Of a stretch of 64,000 bases of DNA, positions 36,544 through 45,965 are shown piece after piece. The number at the start of each line of letters is the position of its first letter. The stretch's first letter is position 1. The notes beneath the pieces are model-generated. The model ran no database searches, was not told where the DNA came from, and worked only from the letters and a program-made list of their open reading frames with translations. The translations under genes and the position numbers were made by a program. The stretch is from an uncultured bacterium. Lineage in GTDB: Bacteria; Hydrogenedentota; Hydrogenedentia; Hydrogenedentales; Hydrogenedentaceae. Where the stretch lies: assembly GCA_938014335.1 (NCBI GenBank), contig CALLRP010000026.1, positions 58,052-122,051 of the forward strand, written 5' to 3'.

Positions 36544-37488
36544 ATGAAGAAGAGGATAAAAGGTTTTACACTCATCGAACTACTTACTGTGATTGCTATC
36601 ATTGCAATACTTGCAGGATTTACTTTTGCAGTTTTACCCCGTGTCAGAGAGAGAGCTAAATTACGGCGGATGGACAATACTTTTCTTCAGTTTCGCACAG
36701 CAATGACCTCTTATTTTACAGATAGCAATACCTATCCTCCGGGCTATGGTTTTGTAAAATGGGACTCAAAGGATTTTCAAGTGGGACAGGTACCGGACGA
36801 ACAACTATTTATGTTAAGACCTTATACTGCTCTTGTAAAGGTTCACGGAGACCGTAAGTATTTGGATGAATTTTCGGATAGTTTTGATACGAATCGTGAT
36901 GGACGGATAGGTATGATGGAGTTTTTGCCGATGGGCGTAAAAAGTCAGGCTACAAACACCTATACTTTCCCGAATGAATTATATCGTGGGAATAACAATC
37001 CAGGAGGAGAATTGACCCGACTAATGGATATGGAGAATCGTCCTTTTGTTTACGCCCCTGTGAATAAACGGCAATTTCAGAAAGCCCGTCGTTATTGGAT
37101 TGAGAATGGTTTCTTTTATGCGGAATCATGGGACCCTACTCATCCCTCTATACGGGACATTACATTCCCTGCATCCGTTTATGATTCGTATGTGCTTATC
37201 AGCGTAGGTCCCGGTGGTTCCACTGCAGGAGTTGTTCCCGAACCATTGGGAACAGAACCCCCGAGAGATGTATATCATATCCTTGCTTTGCGGACTTACT
37301 TCTTAGCTACGCGTGACTTGAATGATAATGGTCAGTTAGATTTTCATTTTGAATCAAGACGCAAAGGAGAAGCTGGACTTGAATATGAAGTGGAAGTTCG
37401 CCCGGGTGTGAGGCTACCCGCCTCAAATAAATTGCCCAAAGCTGATGAAGCCAACAGTTGGGGCCCTTACATTTTTGTCGTGGAATAA
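36544..37488 (+). CDS. Type II secretion/type IV pilin-like protein with EF-hand-like loops
   Basis: The 314-residue protein begins with a prepilin leader (MKKRIKG, cleavage before Phe8) and GFTLIELLTVIAIIAILAG, including the conserved Glu at mature position 5. The globular part contains DTNRDGRIGMME (about residues 114-126), which fits the 12-residue EF-hand consensus, and later DLNDNGQLDF. Calcium binding is known in GspG-type pseudopilins, though through a different loop. It is longer than GspG (about 140 residues). No other secretion gene is next to it, so it may be an accessory pseudopilin of a system encoded elsewhere. Confidence 0.85.
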   Translation: MKKRIKGFTLIELLTVIAIIAILAGFTFAVLPRVRERAKLRRMDNTFLQFRTAMTSYFTDSNTYPPGYGFVKWDSKDFQVGQVPDEQLFMLRPYTALVKVHGDRKYLDEFSDSFDTNRDGRIGMMEFLPMGVKSQATNTYTFPNELYRGNNNPGGELTRLMDMENRPFVYAPVNKRQFQKARRYWIENGFFYAESWDPTHPSIRDITFPASVYDSYVLISVGPGGSTAGVVPEPLGTEPPRDVYHILALRTYFLATRDLNDNGQLDFHFESRRKGEAGLEYEVEVRPGVRLPASNKLPKADEANSWGPYIFVVE

Positions 37489-37558
37489 ATTACTCAAGAT
37501 ATTTATTGATATATATTTATGTAAGAACAGGTGTTGGGAGATTTTGCGGTCTTAATTA

Positions 37559-38863
37559 TCAGTGGAATTCCGGTATCCATGAACCGTGTGCTTCTATAAG
37601 GTCATCGCAAAGATGGACAATTTCATCGATGGTAAGTTCCGCTGAAGTATGTGGGTCCAGCATTGCCGCTTGATAAATATGTTCCTTTTTGCGAGTTAAT
37701 ACCGCCTCGATGGTAACTTCCTGAACATTGATATTGGTTCGATTTAACGCGGCACATTGCACAGGCAAATCTCCCACATAAGTGGGTGTAATTCCACTAC
37801 GGTCTGCTACACACATTACTTCTACACAGCACTTATAGGGAAGATTCGTAATTAAGCCATAATTCAGGACATTTCCTCCGAAGGTAACCGGTCTGCCGGT
37901 CTCAATCGCTTCCAATATATAGGATGCATATTCATGGGTTCGCTCATGAGATAAAGGTTTATCCAGGCTGGTCAGCTCGTCGCGTATGTATTTCCATGCC
38001 TCGATTTGTGCGATACACCGTTTCGGATACTCATCTAAAGGTATATTGAATTCATCAATTAACTGTGGAGCCTTACTTTTGATAAACCAGGGTACATACT
38101 CTGCATTATGTTCGCTGGACTCGGTTACATAGTAACCAAACCGTTTCATAATTTCGAACCGCACTGTATCCTTCCAGCGATATTCCGGTAATTCTGCACG
38201 GCGTTTAATCTCCGGGTATAAATCTACACCGTTCCGTTTTATTTCCAATAGCCATGCTTGGTGGTTAATTCCGGCAATTTTCCATTGTAAATCGTCCTCC
38301 GGTAATTCCAACATCAAACATAATTGTGGAGCACAAACCTGAACACTGTGGCATAAACCAACGGTTCGCACAGAGGTCGCCTTCAGAATAGCACCGGTAA
38401 CCATTGCCATCGGATTGGTATAATTGAGCAAGAGTGCATTCGGGGCGACTTTCTCGATAATTTTGCAGTAATTTAACATCACGGGGATGGTTCGCAATGC
38501 ACGGAAAATACCGCCGATGCCCAGTGTATCGCCGATAGTCTGCCTTAAACCGTATTTTTTAGGAATCTCAAAGTCAATTACCGTGCAGGGCTCATAGCCA
38601 CCCACCTGAATGGCATTTATAATATAATTTGCATCTTTAAAAGCCTTATCCGCATCCTCAGCAAGATAGGTCTCAATTTTCATGTTTGCCCCTAATGTCT
38701 TGTTCAGATTTTGTACCATTCTTTCTGATTCGCCTAATCGTTCGGCGTCAATATCCAGCAAAGCAATGGTTGCATCTTTTAGGGGTTCTACATACATACA
38801 ATCGCCTAAAACATTCTTGGCAAAAACAGTGCTACCCGCACCTAAAAAACAAATCTTGCTCAT
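37559..38863 (-). CDS. Glycoside hydrolase family 4 (alpha-galactosidase/alpha-glucosidase type)
   Basis: This 434-residue GH4-family enzyme has the NAD-binding N-terminus ICFLGAGSTVFAKNVLGD, LLDIDAERL, the conserved NPMA in LLLNYTNPMAMVTGA, the metal-binding Cys in GLCHSVQ, and the His in IAGINHQAWLLEI. GH4 enzymes use NAD and a divalent metal to hydrolyse alpha-glycosides by an oxidation-elimination mechanism. The length and CHS motif suit the MelA/alpha-galactosidase or alpha-glucosidase branch; exact specificity is not clear. It is a lone minus-strand gene convergent with the pseudopilin. Confidence 0.88.
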   Translation of the reverse strand: MSKICFLGAGSTVFAKNVLGDCMYVEPLKDATIALLDIDAERLGESERMVQNLNKTLGANMKIETYLAEDADKAFKDANYIINAIQVGGYEPCTVIDFEIPKKYGLRQTIGDTLGIGGIFRALRTIPVMLNYCKIIEKVAPNALLLNYTNPMAMVTGAILKATSVRTVGLCHSVQVCAPQLCLMLELPEDDLQWKIAGINHQAWLLEIKRNGVDLYPEIKRRAELPEYRWKDTVRFEIMKRFGYYVTESSEHNAEYVPWFIKSKAPQLIDEFNIPLDEYPKRCIAQIEAWKYIRDELTSLDKPLSHERTHEYASYILEAIETGRPVTFGGNVLNYGLITNLPYKCCVEVMCVADRSGITPTYVGDLPVQCAALNRTNINVQEVTIEAVLTRKKEHIYQAAMLDPHTSAELTIDEIVHLCDDLIEAHGSWIPEFH

Positions 38864-39086
38864 AACGAATCCTTTTTTTAATGTAATGTTAAGTTAAGAA
38901 ATGAAATTCAATAAAAACAATAAGATGTATATAATTTAAAACTTTTCGCTATGTAAGTTCAAAAGCAATATATGTCGAAACTATTATTAAGTGTTTCCGT
39001 TATATTCTTAGTGAAACCAAAAATATGTGAAAGGAATCCTTATAACATGTTAAAATTAACAACAAATTCAGAATAAGGAATAGACT

Positions 39087-39923
39087 ATGAAACTGGTTTT
39101 CTTGAAACTCTCTGCATTGTTAGTCATTGTTATTGGTGTAGCCCTTGTGGGGCAGTATGTTCAGTGTCCATACATATGCTCCTATCTTGCGAAAACATCG
39201 GATGGTTCTCTGGATGCCCTATTCCCGGGTTCTTTTAAATTACTTTCAGGGGGCGTTCTCATCCTCATAGGGGTTTATTCATTTCTTCCCACTTTCCGCC
39301 TTAAGAAGCCCGCTCTTCGAACGATTAAACAAAATCTTGAAAATGGGATTGCAGAAATAAATCTTGCCACAGTGGAAAAAGAGTGCGAAGCAATGCTAAA
39401 AAAAGTAGCTCCTTTGAAACAGGTTACTGTATGTTTAACACCGAGTAAGGACCAGAAGAAAGTATGTGTTGAAATAAATCCTGTAGTGATTTTGAACGAA
39501 GGGGAAAGTTTACCTGATGTTCAAGAATTGCTTATTCACCGCATTGAAGAATTTTTGAATACTTATTTTGGTCTTTCTATTGCTACCCCAGTGATAATTA
39601 AACTGGATAATATACAATTAGATAGTGAAAAGATTTATGCATCATTAGGAAAATCAGCTTTTGAAGCAATTTCAGAGAAGTACGAACCTACTACCATCGA
39701 AGAAAAGCAAGCAGAAGTTAGCCCAACTATTTCGACTGTATCTACAACAACAAAAGATGAAAAACTCCCTTACGAGGATTATCTTTCCTGCAAGATAGAA
39801 GAACCGAAACAAGAGGCAGAAAGTCCTTTGTTGGAGTTGTCGGACAGGACAGAGGAGTCAGACGGGTCGGACGAGTTAGACAGGTCCGACAAGTCAGACA
39901 ACCCAGAACTACCTAAATTTTAA
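39087..39923 (+). CDS. AmaP-like membrane protein with an Asp23-like domain and an SDx repeat tail
   Basis: The 278-residue protein has two membrane helices (about residues 5-25 and 52-72). They are followed by a soluble region (AEINLATVEKECEAMLKKVA to about residue 175) that resembles the alkaline-shock AmaP/Asp23-type membrane anchor. The tail is acidic and Ser/Asp-rich and ends with tripeptide repeats (SDR, TEE, SDG, SDE, LDR, SDK, SDN) encoded by a 9-bp minisatellite. The AmaP assignment is from overall pattern, not a strict motif. It is 12 bp upstream of hisF, so the two may be co-transcribed, although no functional link is evident. Confidence 0.6.
   Translation: MKLVFLKLSALLVIVIGVALVGQYVQCPYICSYLAKTSDGSLDALFPGSFKLLSGGVLILIGVYSFLPTFRLKKPALRTIKQNLENGIAEINLATVEKECEAMLKKVAPLKQVTVCLTPSKDQKKVCVEINPVVILNEGESLPDVQELLIHRIEEFLNTYFGLSIATPVIIKLDNIQLDSEKIYASLGKSAFEAISEKYEPTTIEEKQAEVSPTISTVSTTTKDEKLPYEDYLSCKIEEPKQEAESPLLELSDRTEESDGSDELDRSDKSDNPELPKF
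39840..39902 (+). repeat. Seven-unit 9-bp tandem repeat inside a coding region
   Basis: Seven adjacent 9-mers occur in frame at the 3' end of the AmaP-like gene: TCGGACAGG, ACAGAGGAG, TCAGACGGG, TCGGACGAG, TTAGACAGG, TCCGACAAG and TCAGACAAC. They code for the SDx-type tail. The local GC content is visibly higher than in the rest of the gene. Confidence 0.85.
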
Positions 39924-39935
39924 GGAGTATCCACT

Positions 39936-40700
39936 GTGTTTTGTAAGCGCATCATTCCTTGTTTAGATGTGGCAGATGGGCGTGTAGTGAAAGGGGTAAA
40001 ATTTTTAGGTCTGCGTGATGCAGGAAACCCAGTGGAAATTGCACACCGATATGACGAAGAAGGGGCGGATGAGATTGTTTTTTTGGATATTCGTGCCTCG
40101 ACGGATAATCGGAGAACAATGTTAGATGTCGTTCAGAAAACAGCGGAACAGGTTTTCATGCCCCTGTGCGTCGGAGGTGGTATTCGAACACTGGAAGATA
40201 TACGCCTTCTGCTCAGTGCCGGTGCAGATAAAGTTTCTATTAATACCCCTGCCATTCTTAATCCGGATTTTATCAATGAAGCTTCTGCCCGCTTCGGGGC
40301 ACAATGTATTGTAGTTGCTATCGATGCTAAAAAAGTTGGAGGCCGTTATATTGTCAAAAGTCATGGCGGTAGGGATGGGGGCAAACCTACTGAACTGGAA
40401 CCTGTGGCATGGGCTAAAGAGGCAGAGCGACGCGGTGCAGGAGAAATTTTACTTACATCTATGGATGCAGATGGCACAAAGGAAGGTTATGATATCGAAT
40501 TAACGCGTGCTGTAGCAGAGGCAGTGAATATCCCTGTGATTGCCAGTGGGGGTGCAGGGAATTTAGAACATCTTCGGTCGGCATTACAGGAAGGCAAAGC
40601 GGACGCAGCACTCGCTGCATCTATTTTCCATTTCTGTGAATATACCATCCGCGAAGCAAAGGAGTATCTTGCAAAGAGGGGTGTCCCTGTGCGATTATAA
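39936..40700 (+). CDS. hisF: Imidazole glycerol phosphate synthase subunit HisF
   Basis: The 254-residue (beta/alpha)8 barrel starts from GTG at 39936, with AAGGAG eight bases upstream. It has catalytic Asp11 in [51 protein letters not shown] and [13 protein letters not shown]. It is the cyclase subunit that forms IGP and AICAR in histidine synthesis and normally pairs with HisH, which is not in the window. hisI follows 226 bp later. Confidence 0.97.
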   Translation: MFCKRIIPCLDVADGRVVKGVKFLGLRDAGNPVEIAHRYDEEGADEIVFLDIRASTDNRRTMLDVVQKTAEQVFMPLCVGGGIRTLEDIRLLLSAGADKVSINTPAILNPDFINEASARFGAQCIVVAIDAKKVGGRYIVKSHGGRDGGKPTELEPVAWAKEAERRGAGEILLTSMDADGTKEGYDIELTRAVAEAVNIPVIASGGAGNLEHLRSALQEGKADAALAASIFHFCEYTIREAKEYLAKRGVPVRL

Positions 40701-40925
40701 TATAGAATAGATAATAAATGACAGGATGAATAACTTTATGGGAAAAAGATTTGATACACATCAATTTTCTTCATGCACACAAGGATTGTGTCTTCATCCT
40801 GCCCATATATTCCGATGGTGATACCTTAAAAATCCTTTCTCATTTTCCTCTCTTTCTCCCAGAAAAAATTTATCTTTGTAGAACTATTTTAATATTATAA
40901 AGCCATAAAAAATAGGAGCTTACCT

Positions 40926-41291
40926 ATGAAACTTAATGATTTAATCAAATTTGATGACCGTGGTCTAATTGTCGCTGTTATTCAAGATGCCAATACAGGA
41001 CAGGTCTTGATGGTGGGATATATGAATTTTGAATCACTGCAAATCACACTTAAAGAGGGGATTGCTTGTTTCTGGTCTCGTTCGCGACAAAAACTTTGGC
41101 GTAAGGGCGAAACTTCCGGTAATGTACTCAAGGTGCGTGAGATACGAATTGATTGTGATGGCGATGCTTTATTACTTCGTTGTGACCCGGCAGGACCCAC
41201 CTGCCATACGAATGAGACCAGTTGTTTTTATCGTAGAGTTGAACACGATGAAACCGTAGTTTTAGATGGCGATGGTGTAGCCCAAGAATAA
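40926..41291 (+). CDS. hisI: Phosphoribosyl-AMP cyclohydrolase
   Basis: This 121-residue stand-alone HisI has [34 protein letters not shown], the metal-binding [11 protein letters not shown], and [12 protein letters not shown]. It opens the adenine ring of PR-AMP in histidine synthesis. There is no fused HisE domain. It lies 20 bp upstream of trpE, a his-trp gene pairing in one transcript. Confidence 0.96.
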   Translation: MKLNDLIKFDDRGLIVAVIQDANTGQVLMVGYMNFESLQITLKEGIACFWSRSRQKLWRKGETSGNVLKVREIRIDCDGDALLLRCDPAGPTCHTNETSCFYRRVEHDETVVLDGDGVAQE

Positions 41292-41311
41292 CAAAGAAAG
41301 GAGTTAAATAT

Positions 41312-42799
41312 ATGATTTACCCATCCTTTGATGAATTTCGAACCATAGCACGACAAGGTTCTATTGTACCTGTCTATAAAGAATTGTTAGCAGATTTAGA
41401 AACACCTGTCAGTGCCTATCTAAAAATATCACGAGGATTTCCCTATTCATTCTTGCTGGAAAGTGTGGAACATGCAGAAGTTATCGGAAGATATTCCTTT
41501 TTGGGGGCTAATCCCTCAGTTATTTTTCAGGCACGAGGAAACAATGTAAGTATCACCCGTAATGGAATTACAGGCTCTTTTACATCAGAGCAACCGTGGG
41601 AAGAATTGCGGAAACTTATGAAAGAATATACCCCTGTAACTGTTTCGGGACTGCCTTCCTTTTTCGGTGGAGCAGTTGGATATATCTCTTATGATACTGT
41701 TCGTTTCTTTGAGAATATCCCTGATAAGAACCCCGATAATTTAGGTGTGCCTGACCTTTACTTCATGATAACCGATACCTTGCTTATCTTTGACCACTTA
41801 AATAACCGCATTATGATTGTCTCTAATGCTCATGTCCGTTCCAATGCAGAGAATGCATACAACGAGTCCATTCGCAAGATTGGAGAAATTGAGACACGAC
41901 TTCGTGGCCCTTTAGCGGTTTCTATAGAACATGTTCACCAGACCAATGGGCAAGTTGAAATTAAATCCAATTTCTGCAAGGAAGATTTCTGTGATGCGGT
42001 CGTGAAAGCACGCGAATACATTTGTGCAGGTGACATCTTTCAGGTTGTCCTCTCTCAGCGATTTTCGAGACCTGTTTATACCCGTCCTATCAATTTATAT
42101 CGTGCCCTTCGACGCATTAATCCTTCGCCATATATGTTGCTCATGCAATTCCCTGAATTAGCCCTCGTCGGTTCCAGCCCCGAAGTGATGACGCAGGTAA
42201 AACAAAGACGATGTTTATTGCGTCCCATTGCAGGAACACGCCCACGAGGGAATACTCCCGAAGAGGATACGGCTCTCGAAGAAGAACTCATTGCAGATGA
42301 AAAGGAACGGGCTGAACATATCATGCTGGTTGACCTGGGAAGAAATGATTTAGGACGTGTTTGTAAAATTGGCACCGTGAAACCGGTGCCTAACCGTTTT
42401 ATGGTTATCGAAAGATACTCTCATGTCATGCATATTGTCACGGAGGTTGAAGGCGAACTTCGTCCTGAATGTGATGCTTTTGACGCTTTGAAAGCGACTT
42501 TCCCCATGGGAACTGTGTCTGGAGCCCCTAAAATTCGTGCCATGGAGATTATAGATGAATTAGAACCGGAACGACGCGGACCGTATGCGGGTGGTGCAGG
42601 ATATATTAGCTTTACCGGTGATATGGATACCTGTATACTCATCCGCACGATGATTATCAAAGACGGTGTTGCTTACTTACAGGCCGGTGCGGGCATTGTA
42701 TATGATAGTGAACCGGAACGCGAGTACATGGAAACCGTAAATAAAGCAAAAGCATTATTCAAAGCAGTTGAATTTGCAGAGAAAGGATTGGAACTATGA
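41312..42799 (+). CDS. trpE: Anthranilate synthase component I
   Basis: This 495-residue chorismate-utilising enzyme has the feedback-site motif LLES near the N-terminus (SFLLESVEHAE). The C-terminal catalytic domain has AGDIFQVVLSQRF, RPIAGTRPRGNTPEED, LVDLGRNDLGRV and GTVSGAPKIRAMEIID. The LLES motif supports TrpE rather than PabB. It converts chorismate and glutamine-derived ammonia to anthranilate. GGAG precedes the ATG, and its stop overlaps the trpG start by 4 bp. Confidence 0.95.
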   Translation: MIYPSFDEFRTIARQGSIVPVYKELLADLETPVSAYLKISRGFPYSFLLESVEHAEVIGRYSFLGANPSVIFQARGNNVSITRNGITGSFTSEQPWEELRKLMKEYTPVTVSGLPSFFGGAVGYISYDTVRFFENIPDKNPDNLGVPDLYFMITDTLLIFDHLNNRIMIVSNAHVRSNAENAYNESIRKIGEIETRLRGPLAVSIEHVHQTNGQVEIKSNFCKEDFCDAVVKAREYICAGDIFQVVLSQRFSRPVYTRPINLYRALRRINPSPYMLLMQFPELALVGSSPEVMTQVKQRRCLLRPIAGTRPRGNTPEEDTALEEELIADEKERAEHIMLVDLGRNDLGRVCKIGTVKPVPNRFMVIERYSHVMHIVTEVEGELRPECDAFDALKATFPMGTVSGAPKIRAMEIIDELEPERRGPYAGGAGYISFTGDMDTCILIRTMIIKDGVAYLQAGAGIVYDSEPEREYMETVNKAKALFKAVEFAEKGLEL

Positions 42800-43380
42800 T
42801 TTTGTTTATTGATAATTATGATTCTTTTACCTACAATCTGGTGCAATATTTAGGTGAGATGCACCCGGAGATGAAAGTGTATCGGAATGACGAGATAACT
42901 ATCCCAGAGATTGAGCAAATTAATCCCAATTATATTGTAATCTCTCCGGGACCCTGCACCCCTCGTGAAGCCGGTATTTCGGTAGAGGTCGTCAAACAGT
43001 TGGGACATAAATATCCCATATTGGGTGTCTGTCTCGGACATCAGAGTATTGGTTATGCCTTTGGTGGTGACATCGTGCGGGCAGAACGCATTATGCATGG
43101 AAAGATTAGTAAAATTTATCATAACAATAACCCACTCTTCAAAGGTATCCCTTCTCCATTTGAAGCAACCCGCTATCATTCCTTATTGATTAAGCGAGAT
43201 ACCTGCCCGGAAGTATTAGATATAATTGCAGAAACGGAAGAAGGCGAAATCATGGCAGTGGCACACAAAGAATTGCCCATCTGGGGTGTCCAGTTCCACC
43301 CTGAAAGCATACTTACGGAATATGGTAAAATCCTTTTACAAAATTTTCTGCTCTTAGGAAAAAAACATAGAAAGGAATAA
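42796..43380 (+). CDS. trpG: Anthranilate/aminodeoxychorismate synthase glutamine amidotransferase
   Basis: This 194-residue class I glutamine amidotransferase begins ILFIDNYDSFTYNLVQYLGE. It has the nucleophile Cys79 in GVCLGHQSIG and the His168/Glu170 pair in GVQFHPESI. It supplies ammonia to TrpE and may also serve PabB (amphibolic PabA/TrpG). It overlaps trpE in an ATGA junction, indicating coupled synthesis of the two subunits. Confidence 0.95.
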   Translation: MILFIDNYDSFTYNLVQYLGEMHPEMKVYRNDEITIPEIEQINPNYIVISPGPCTPREAGISVEVVKQLGHKYPILGVCLGHQSIGYAFGGDIVRAERIMHGKISKIYHNNNPLFKGIPSPFEATRYHSLLIKRDTCPEVLDIIAETEEGEIMAVAHKELPIWGVQFHPESILTEYGKILLQNFLLLGKKHRKE

Positions 43381-43383
43381 TTT

Positions 43384-45009
43384 ATGAACCTTAAAGAACG
43401 GAAGTGGTGCGGTTGGGGACTCATTCAGGGGCCGGATTTACTCAAAGATAAAAGAGATGCCTTCTGGAATTGGCTTCGCGAGCTGTCCGGATTCGAGAAA
43501 TTACCTCATACACCTTCCGTTGAAATGTTATCCATTCAATTAAATACCCCCTCAATACCATCTTCACTCCAAAAAGAATTGCAAGAAAAATTATGTCAAG
43601 GAAGAGTTACAACTGCTTTTGAAGAGCGAATTATCCACGCGCGTGGGAAGAGTTATTTAGATACTTTAGCCCTGCGTAATGGGGAACCTCTTAACGCACC
43701 TGATATAGTTGTCTACCCGAAGAACAAAGAGGAGGTTATTACAGTACTCCGATGGGCTTCCTTGAACGATATAGCCATTATCCCTTTCGGCGGAGGCACG
43801 AGCGTTGTCGGAGGTGTAAATCCTATTAAGGATGTGCACCATCTGGGAATTGCAACTATTGACCTTAGGGAAATGAATCGGCTCATAAAAATTGATGTTA
43901 AATCGCGAATTGCATGTGCGGAAAGTGGGATAGAGGGTCCCCGCTTAGAGGAACTCTTGCAGAAAGAAGGCTTTACATTAGGGCACTACCCCCAATCCTT
44001 TGAATTTTCAACATTAGGGGGGTGGGTTTCCGCTCGGGGAGCAGGTCATCAGTCCATTCGTTATGGTAAAGCGGAGAATTGGTTTGCCGGTGCGGAACTG
44101 GTTAGTCCGCCCGGCTCATGGAAAACTGAGTCTTTCCCTGCTTCAGCAAGTGGACCTCAAATTAAGGACCTTATCCCTGGTTCGGAAGGTATACTGGGCA
44201 TTATGACTGATATTGAGTTTCGTATTCACTCACTACCACAGGAAAAATTTTATACCGCATATATTTTCCCATCTTTTGAGACCGGTATCGAAGCCAGTCG
44301 GGAAATTATGGAAACGGATATTCCCCTTGCTATGATAAGGTTATCAGACAGTTACGAGACCTTTTTCTATACCGCAATGCAAATGGGTGGAGGTGACCCA
44401 ACAACTTTGCCACAATTTTGCCTTATGCTCATTGGTTTGGAGGGAGATACTCCCTGTGTTACAGCAGGTAGACAGGTAATGGAAGGTGTGTTCGCTAAAC
44501 ATCAAGCCATCTCTCTCGGCGAAGGGATTGCGGAACAATGGTTTAATCAAAGATTCTTGCTTCCCTATCTGCGTGATGAGATGTTGGATTACGGACTTGG
44601 AGTAGACACATTAGAGACAGCAACAAGATGGAGTAAATTGCTTGACCTATATGAAGCCATCCACAAAACTATTCACCAAGCCATCGAAAACAATACCGAA
44701 CAAAAACCCCAATATCCAATCGTTATGGCACATCTCAGCCATGCTTACTTAGATGGGGCGAGTCTTTACTTTACCTTTGTTTTCCCGCGTTCACTGAAAG
44801 ACCCTGCGGGACAATGGCAACGAATAAAAAAATCCGCATCTGATACTATACGATTTCACAACGCTACGATTTCACATCATCACGGCATTGGTACAGACCA
44901 CAAGCCCTGGTTTGCAGGGGAAAAGGGCGCCCTTGCTTATGAACTCCTACGTCAAATAAAAAATCAGATTGACCCGAAAAACATCCTCAACCCAGGGAAA
45001 CTTATCTGA
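43384..45009 (+). CDS. FAD-linked oxidase, alkyldihydroxyacetonephosphate-synthase-like
   Basis: This 541-residue flavoprotein has RKWCGWG at the N-terminus, as in alkyl-DHAP synthases (RKWWGWG). The FAD-binding PP-loop is PFGGGTSVVGGV, followed by the SFEFSTLGGWVSARGAG segment, GSEGILGIMTDIEF, and the C-terminal HHHGIGTDHKPWF that matches the His-rich active-site motif of the family. Alkyl-DHAP synthase exchanges the acyl chain of acyl-DHAP for a fatty alcohol, giving ether lipids. A related D-lactate/glycolate dehydrogenase role is less likely given the motifs. It follows trpG by 3 bp, so it is probably co-transcribed despite the unrelated pathway. Confidence 0.85.
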   Translation: MNLKERKWCGWGLIQGPDLLKDKRDAFWNWLRELSGFEKLPHTPSVEMLSIQLNTPSIPSSLQKELQEKLCQGRVTTAFEERIIHARGKSYLDTLALRNGEPLNAPDIVVYPKNKEEVITVLRWASLNDIAIIPFGGGTSVVGGVNPIKDVHHLGIATIDLREMNRLIKIDVKSRIACAESGIEGPRLEELLQKEGFTLGHYPQSFEFSTLGGWVSARGAGHQSIRYGKAENWFAGAELVSPPGSWKTESFPASASGPQIKDLIPGSEGILGIMTDIEFRIHSLPQEKFYTAYIFPSFETGIEASREIMETDIPLAMIRLSDSYETFFYTAMQMGGGDPTTLPQFCLMLIGLEGDTPCVTAGRQVMEGVFAKHQAISLGEGIAEQWFNQRFLLPYLRDEMLDYGLGVDTLETATRWSKLLDLYEAIHKTIHQAIENNTEQKPQYPIVMAHLSHAYLDGASLYFTFVFPRSLKDPAGQWQRIKKSASDTIRFHNATISHHHGIGTDHKPWFAGEKGALAYELLRQIKNQIDPKNILNPGKLI

Positions 45010-45353
45010 GACTTGAAATTATTCAGTATCATTGTTTATTTTCATATCAAAATAGGTGTGCTATCTTTTAACTAAAGTAATATTCCATTTGAAAAAATTC
45101 ATAATTTAAATGTATTAAATGAAAAATACCAATTATAATCCCAGAACTTGTAGAATTTAAAAAAGGTTATATAACTTCTTTTTTTGCAGTTGAAGTTCAC
45201 TATACAGGAGTAGAATTAACAAAACAAGATGCGGAAGCAAGTATTAAAGAAATATTAAAATGAAGGAACCTATAAGAACCATTATTAGAACCTATTTCCA
45301 GATTCAGTCATGAATCTTATAATATATAAACTCGATTATTTTAATATTTTATC
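45010..45353. other. Intergenic region with one possible broken small gene
   Basis: The 344-bp gap between two convergent genes is AT-rich. Apart from the broken small frame at 45119-45263 (listed separately) and a short AGAACC repetition near 45269-45290, nothing recognisable was seen. No strong terminator hairpin separates the convergent genes. Confidence 0.5.
45119..45263 (+). pseudogene. Possible small gene broken by a one-base insertion in an A-run
   Basis: An ATG at 45119 is followed by five A residues and soon hits a stop. If the run held four A residues, the frame would continue for 47 residues: MKIPIIIPELVEFKKG, then ITSFFAVEVHYTGVEL, ending in SIKEILK before the TGA at 45261. The codon pattern of that second frame looks protein-like. 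There is no clear Shine-Dalgarno. It may be a frameshifted relic, a sequencing error, or chance. Confidence 0.33.
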
Positions 45354-45965
45354 CTAAATATCGTTATCCTTTTTAACAAACACTATATCCTTCCAATGGA
45401 AAAGGTGTACAAATAAATCAGTTTTTTTTCTTGCCCTTTCTATATCAGTAGTGGGTGTTAATCCTTTACGGGGAATTACTATGATTGTTACTTTATCTTT
45501 ATCTATCTGAACATTTAACGACTTAACAGAGTTCTGATGAGTGTAATCTAATCCATCCGCAATACGAAGCAAAGCGGATAGTATAGTAACAATCCTTTGT
45601 TTCTTTTCAGATAACTTAGCAAAAATTTTATGCGTCTTTTTGGGAAAAGGACCCCGATGATACCGAGCAATACAGGCAATAATCTCCCTCTTCTTTTTAT
45701 TCCATCGGAGTTGAGAATTGTTTATAATGAACTTACAAGAGTGTTTATTATGAGAAATACTATTTATTATATATCCAATGTCATGAAGTAAAGATGCATT
45801 GATAAGATATTCTTTTCCCTTTTTACTTAAATGATGTAAAGAACGCGTTTCATCAAATAACTGTATAGCCAGTTTTGTAACTTGTTTGCAATGTAAGGTT
45901 AAAAAATCATATTCATCCGGATAAAATTTAAGAATTTTTTTATATTTCTTCGCCTTTAACTTCAT
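45354..45965 (-). CDS. HD-domain protein resembling the C-terminal domain of Ppx/GppA
   Basis: This 203-residue protein has an HD metal-dependent phosphohydrolase pattern: a leading His (LHCKQVTKLAIQLF), HD in NASLLHDIGYII, ARYHRGPFPKK and a late Asp in LLRIADGLDYTH. The order and wording match the C-terminal HD part of exopolyphosphatase/pppGpp phosphatase (Ppx/GppA), but the N-terminal actin-like domain is absent. It could be a stand-alone regulator or phosphohydrolase; its substrate is unknown. It is a single minus-strand gene. Confidence 0.75.
   Translation of the reverse strand: MKLKAKKYKKILKFYPDEYDFLTLHCKQVTKLAIQLFDETRSLHHLSKKGKEYLINASLLHDIGYIINSISHNKHSCKFIINNSQLRWNKKKREIIACIARYHRGPFPKKTHKIFAKLSEKKQRIVTILSALLRIADGLDYTHQNSVKSLNVQIDKDKVTIIVIPRKGLTPTTDIERARKKTDLFVHLFHWKDIVFVKKDNDI

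Noticed and set aside
40701..40925. Possible attenuator or tRNA between hisF and hisI
   Set aside because: There is an 8-bp inverted pair (AGGATGAA at 40723 and TTCATCCT at 40793) and a small hairpin, but no His- or Trp-rich leader peptide, no T-run and no cloverleaf.
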